Below the pieces are notes generated by a model. The model saw only the letters and a program-made list of their open reading frames with translations. It did no database searches and was not told the DNA's origin. The translations under genes and the position numbers were made by a program. A DNA stretch of 6,805 nucleotides, taken from Chloroflexota bacterium. GTDB taxonomy: Bacteria; Chloroflexota; Limnocylindria; Limnocylindrales; CSP1-4. Below are positions 5,242 to 6,805 of this stretch, one piece after another. The stretch spans positions 1 through 6,805 of the forward strand of contig JAGDMV010000099.1 of the NCBI GenBank assembly GCA_017860675.1, read 5' to 3'. Each line of letters starts with the position of its first letter. Within the stretch, counting starts at the first letter, position 1.

Positions 5242-5397
5242 CACCCCGCCCAGACGATGACGCGGTCCTGGCCCGCCCCGCCCCGCTGCTCCTTCCGCGC
5301 CCGTGGCGGGCAGGTTCCACCGTCATCCCCGCGCCCCCGGGCGGCCGACATCGGGCCACCGCGCTGCTCCCCCGGCGAGCATGTTCGACTCGCCTCC

Positions 5398-5433
5398 CGT
5401 CGTCGGCCAAGGGCCGAACGGCCCGAGACGACG
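5398..5433. other. nested hairpin in the sulP-dhaK spacer
   Basis: The outer arms CGTCGTC (5398-5404) and GACGACG (5427-5433) are perfect complements. Inside, GGGCCG (5411-5416) and CGGCCC (5419-5424) form a second stem around AA. An alternative pairing, TCGGCC (5403-5408) with GGCCGA (5412-5417), would exclude the inner stem, so two conformations are possible. No T-tract follows on either strand. Function is unknown. Confidence 0.4.
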
Positions 5434-5488
5434 CTGCGCGGACGCATGCGGACCGCACGAGTCGCTGGCCTTCGCGCCGCGCGTTCGC

Positions 5489-5530
5489 TTCCGGTTGGGC
5501 GCCATCCGGAACGTGCGCTCCAGAGAGCGC
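5489..5530 (-). terminator. double hairpin downstream of sulP
   Basis: Two perfect inverted repeats sit 3 nt apart. The first, 5489-5511, has arms TTCCGG and CCGGAA with an inner TGG/CCA pair across a T-T mismatch. The second, 5515-5530, is GCGCTC-CAGA-GAGCGC. On the minus strand they begin about 55 nt after the sulP stop, a sensible place for transcript termination or 3'-end protection. There is no U-tract, so a Rho-dependent end or an RNA-stabilising role is as likely as intrinsic termination. Confidence 0.4.
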
Positions 5531-5584
5531 CGATCGGTGCGGCGGTCGGATCGTACGCGCCGGCGGCCGTGTCTCTCCGGGCGC

Positions 5585-6805
5585 TCACTCCCGGCGTCGT
5601 TCGATCCCGGGCCCGGGCGTGCCATCAGCCCCCGGGATGACCGGCCCGGTCGCCGAGATGACGTCGGGCGCTGCAGCCGGCTCAGGCTCGATCACGACGT
5701 CGCGTTCGGGCGGCCAGCGGCGCCCGAAGTCGTTGACCGCCGACCCGATCGACAGGTAGACGCGGTCCTCGCCCAGCTCATCCATCAGGCCCGTCTTCCG
5801 CAGGCGATCCCGGACTGTGCCCCTGACCTGCGCCACCAGGACCTCGATCGAGCGCGAGCGGAGGTCGCCGACCAGCTCGAACAGCATGTCCGTCGTCGTC
5901 ACGTCGAGGTCCGCGGTGGCCGCAAGGTCGACGAGCACACCGTGCGGTGGAGGCTCCTGGGCGGCCACGACGTCGAGGATCTGGGCCTTGGCAACGTTGG
6001 CGTTGAAGAAGTACAGCGGTGCGTCGAGGCGGACCATCACCAGGCGCGGGACCGGCTCGGCGTCCGGGTGACGCGCCAGGTCTCCGAACGTCGCCCCGCG
6101 TCCGGGCATTCGGCCCAGGACCGCCAAGTACGGCCGGCTGGCCCGATACAACAGGAGCAGCACCGACAGCAGCACGGCAACGATCATGCCGGTGAGCACC
6201 GTCGTAAGGAGCACGCCGACCATCGCCGTCACGGCGATGACGAAGTCGGTTCGCCGCCATCGCCAGTAGCGGCGCATCTCGTCGATGTTGATGAGCCCCA
6301 GCGTCGCTGCGATCACGATCGCCCCGAGCACGGCGTTGGGCAGGTTCTGGAACAGCGGCGCCAGGAGGACGGCCGTGGCCAGGACGAGGCCCGAGGTGAT
6401 GAGCGACGACAGCTGGGACTTGGCCCCCGCTGTCTCCGCCGTGGCCGTCTGGCTGAGGCTGGCGTCGGCCGTGAAGCCGCCGAACAGGCCGGACGCGAGA
6501 TTCGCGGCACCGAGGGCGACCATCTCCTGGTCAGGATCGATCTGGTACCCGCGCTGGGCCGCGTAGGCGCGGCCGGCACCGACCGACTCGCCCACGGCGA
6601 GGAACACGATCCCCGCCGCGCCGAGCGCGAGGTAGGGAATCGAGGTCAGCGGGACGGTGGGGATGGAGGGCAGCGGCACCCCGGTCGCGACCTCGCCCAC
6701 CACGCTCACGTCGTAGGCTGTCAGGCCCAGCAGCGACACCGCGATGATCCCGAGGACGAGGGCGATGAGCGGCCCCGGGATGCGGGGCGAGATGCGCCGC
6801 AGCAC
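5585..6805 (-). CDS. SulP-family anion transporter, C-terminal half with STAS domain
   Basis: 406 residues are visible, running off the right edge; the GTG at 6805 is internal, so the first membrane spans are missing. Hydrophobic segments lie at about residues 11-30, 57-73, 135-150, 157-172 and 188-220. The block SLSQTATAETAGAKSQLSSL (116-135) is the conserved SulP stretch near the substrate pocket, followed by NLPNAVLGAIV. From about 252 to 360 is a cytoplasmic STAS domain: RLVMVRLDAPLYFFNAN, then VLVDLAATADLDVTTTDML at the usual anti-sigma-antagonist loop, then RKTGLMDELGEDRVYLSI. A 45-residue Pro/Glu/Ala-rich tail follows. The family carries sulfate, bicarbonate or other anions by proton or sodium coupling, or by exchange; the substrate cannot be told from this part. 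It is 469 bp from dhaK, so an operon is unlikely. Confidence 0.95.
   Translation of the reverse strand: MLRRISPRIPGPLIALVLGIIAVSLLGLTAYDVSVVGEVATGVPLPSIPTVPLTSIPYLALGAAGIVFLAVGESVGAGRAYAAQRGYQIDPDQEMVALGAANLASGLFGGFTADASLSQTATAETAGAKSQLSSLITSGLVLATAVLLAPLFQNLPNAVLGAIVIAATLGLINIDEMRRYWRWRRTDFVIAVTAMVGVLLTTVLTGMIVAVLLSVLLLLYRASRPYLAVLGRMPGRGATFGDLARHPDAEPVPRLVMVRLDAPLYFFNANVAKAQILDVVAAQEPPPHGVLVDLAATADLDVTTTDMLFELVGDLRSRSIEVLVAQVRGTVRDRLRKTGLMDELGEDRVYLSIGSAVNDFGRRWPPERDVVIEPEPAAAPDVISATGPVIPGADGTPGPGIERRRE

Larger units (their letters stand above)
5116..5584. other. 469-bp spacer without a gene, rich in inverted repeats
   Basis: This gap lies between the sulP stop and the dhaK start, both on the minus strand. 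Open frames cross it on both strands, but their translations are Arg/Gly/Ala/Ser-rich with no recognisable fold, no good RBS and heavy mutual overlap, so I reject them. No tRNA or rRNA, known riboswitch or clear promoter was seen. What stands out is a set of strong inverted repeats: 5211-5241, 5398-5433, 5489-5511 and 5515-5530, listed separately. The stretch must hold the dhaK promoter and the sulP 3' end unless the two genes are co-transcribed. Confidence 0.6.

Noticed and set aside
5221..5262. tRNA-like T-arm (GGGC-GATTCGA-GCCC)
   Set aside because: The loop is out of register with TTCRANY, and no acceptor, D or anticodon arm can be drawn.
5187..5759. Open frames on both strands across the sulP-dhaK spacer
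   Set aside because: The translations are low-complexity Arg/Ala/Gly/Ser, overlap each other and sulP, and lack RBS or recognisable fold.
1..6805. CRISPR array, insertion sequence, phage or defence system
   Set aside because: No spaced direct repeats, transposase, integrase, terminal inverted repeats or known defence genes are present.

Overview
The window is uniformly very GC-rich and gene-dense. RBSs are Shine-Dalgarno type (AGGAG, GGAGG) and GTG starts are used freely. The gene families and protein style suggest a high-GC Gram-positive-like bacterium. My best guess is Chloroflexota (Limnocylindria-like) or an actinobacterium; this is inferred from family resemblance and not proven by any marker in the window. 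There is no phage, transposon, CRISPR array, tRNA or rRNA, so this reads as ordinary chromosome with some under-described small genes and non-coding DNA.

Layout. (1) 2-289 (+): C-terminal part of a DinB/ClbS-like four-helix protein, cut by the window edge. (2) 463-1155 (-): a complete TetR-family repressor, convergent with the first gene. (3) 1156-1395: a divergent control region with a TTGACA/TATGGT promoter pointing right and an ordered cluster of GGTAT/ATACC elements, including two 14-bp inverted repeats spaced 50 bp apart. (4) 1396-1815 (+): a small protein resembling the first half of a DUF2807 (head GIN) domain, the probable TetR target. (5) 1988-4074 (+): a tight three-gene unit of an RhlE-type DEAD-box RNA helicase, an 85-aa basic/proline-rich protein (4-nt overlap) and a 113-aa basic protein with a KOW/SH3-like segment (no gap). 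(6) 4093-5115 (-): a DhaK-family dihydroxyacetone kinase subunit with no DhaL or DhaM beside it. (7) 5116-5584: about 470 bp without a convincing gene but with several strong inverted repeats. (8) 5585-6805 (-): C-terminal 406 residues of a SulP anion transporter with its STAS domain; the start lies beyond the window.

How the parts relate. The TetR gene and the DUF2807-like gene form a divergent regulator/target pair. The helicase and the two small proteins are probably translationally coupled and may work together on RNA or ribosomes. The DhaK and SulP genes share a strand but are separated by the structured spacer and probably do not form an operon. The most interesting items are the helicase/small-protein operon, the operator array, the orphan DhaK with a changed active-site lysine, and the hairpin-rich spacer.
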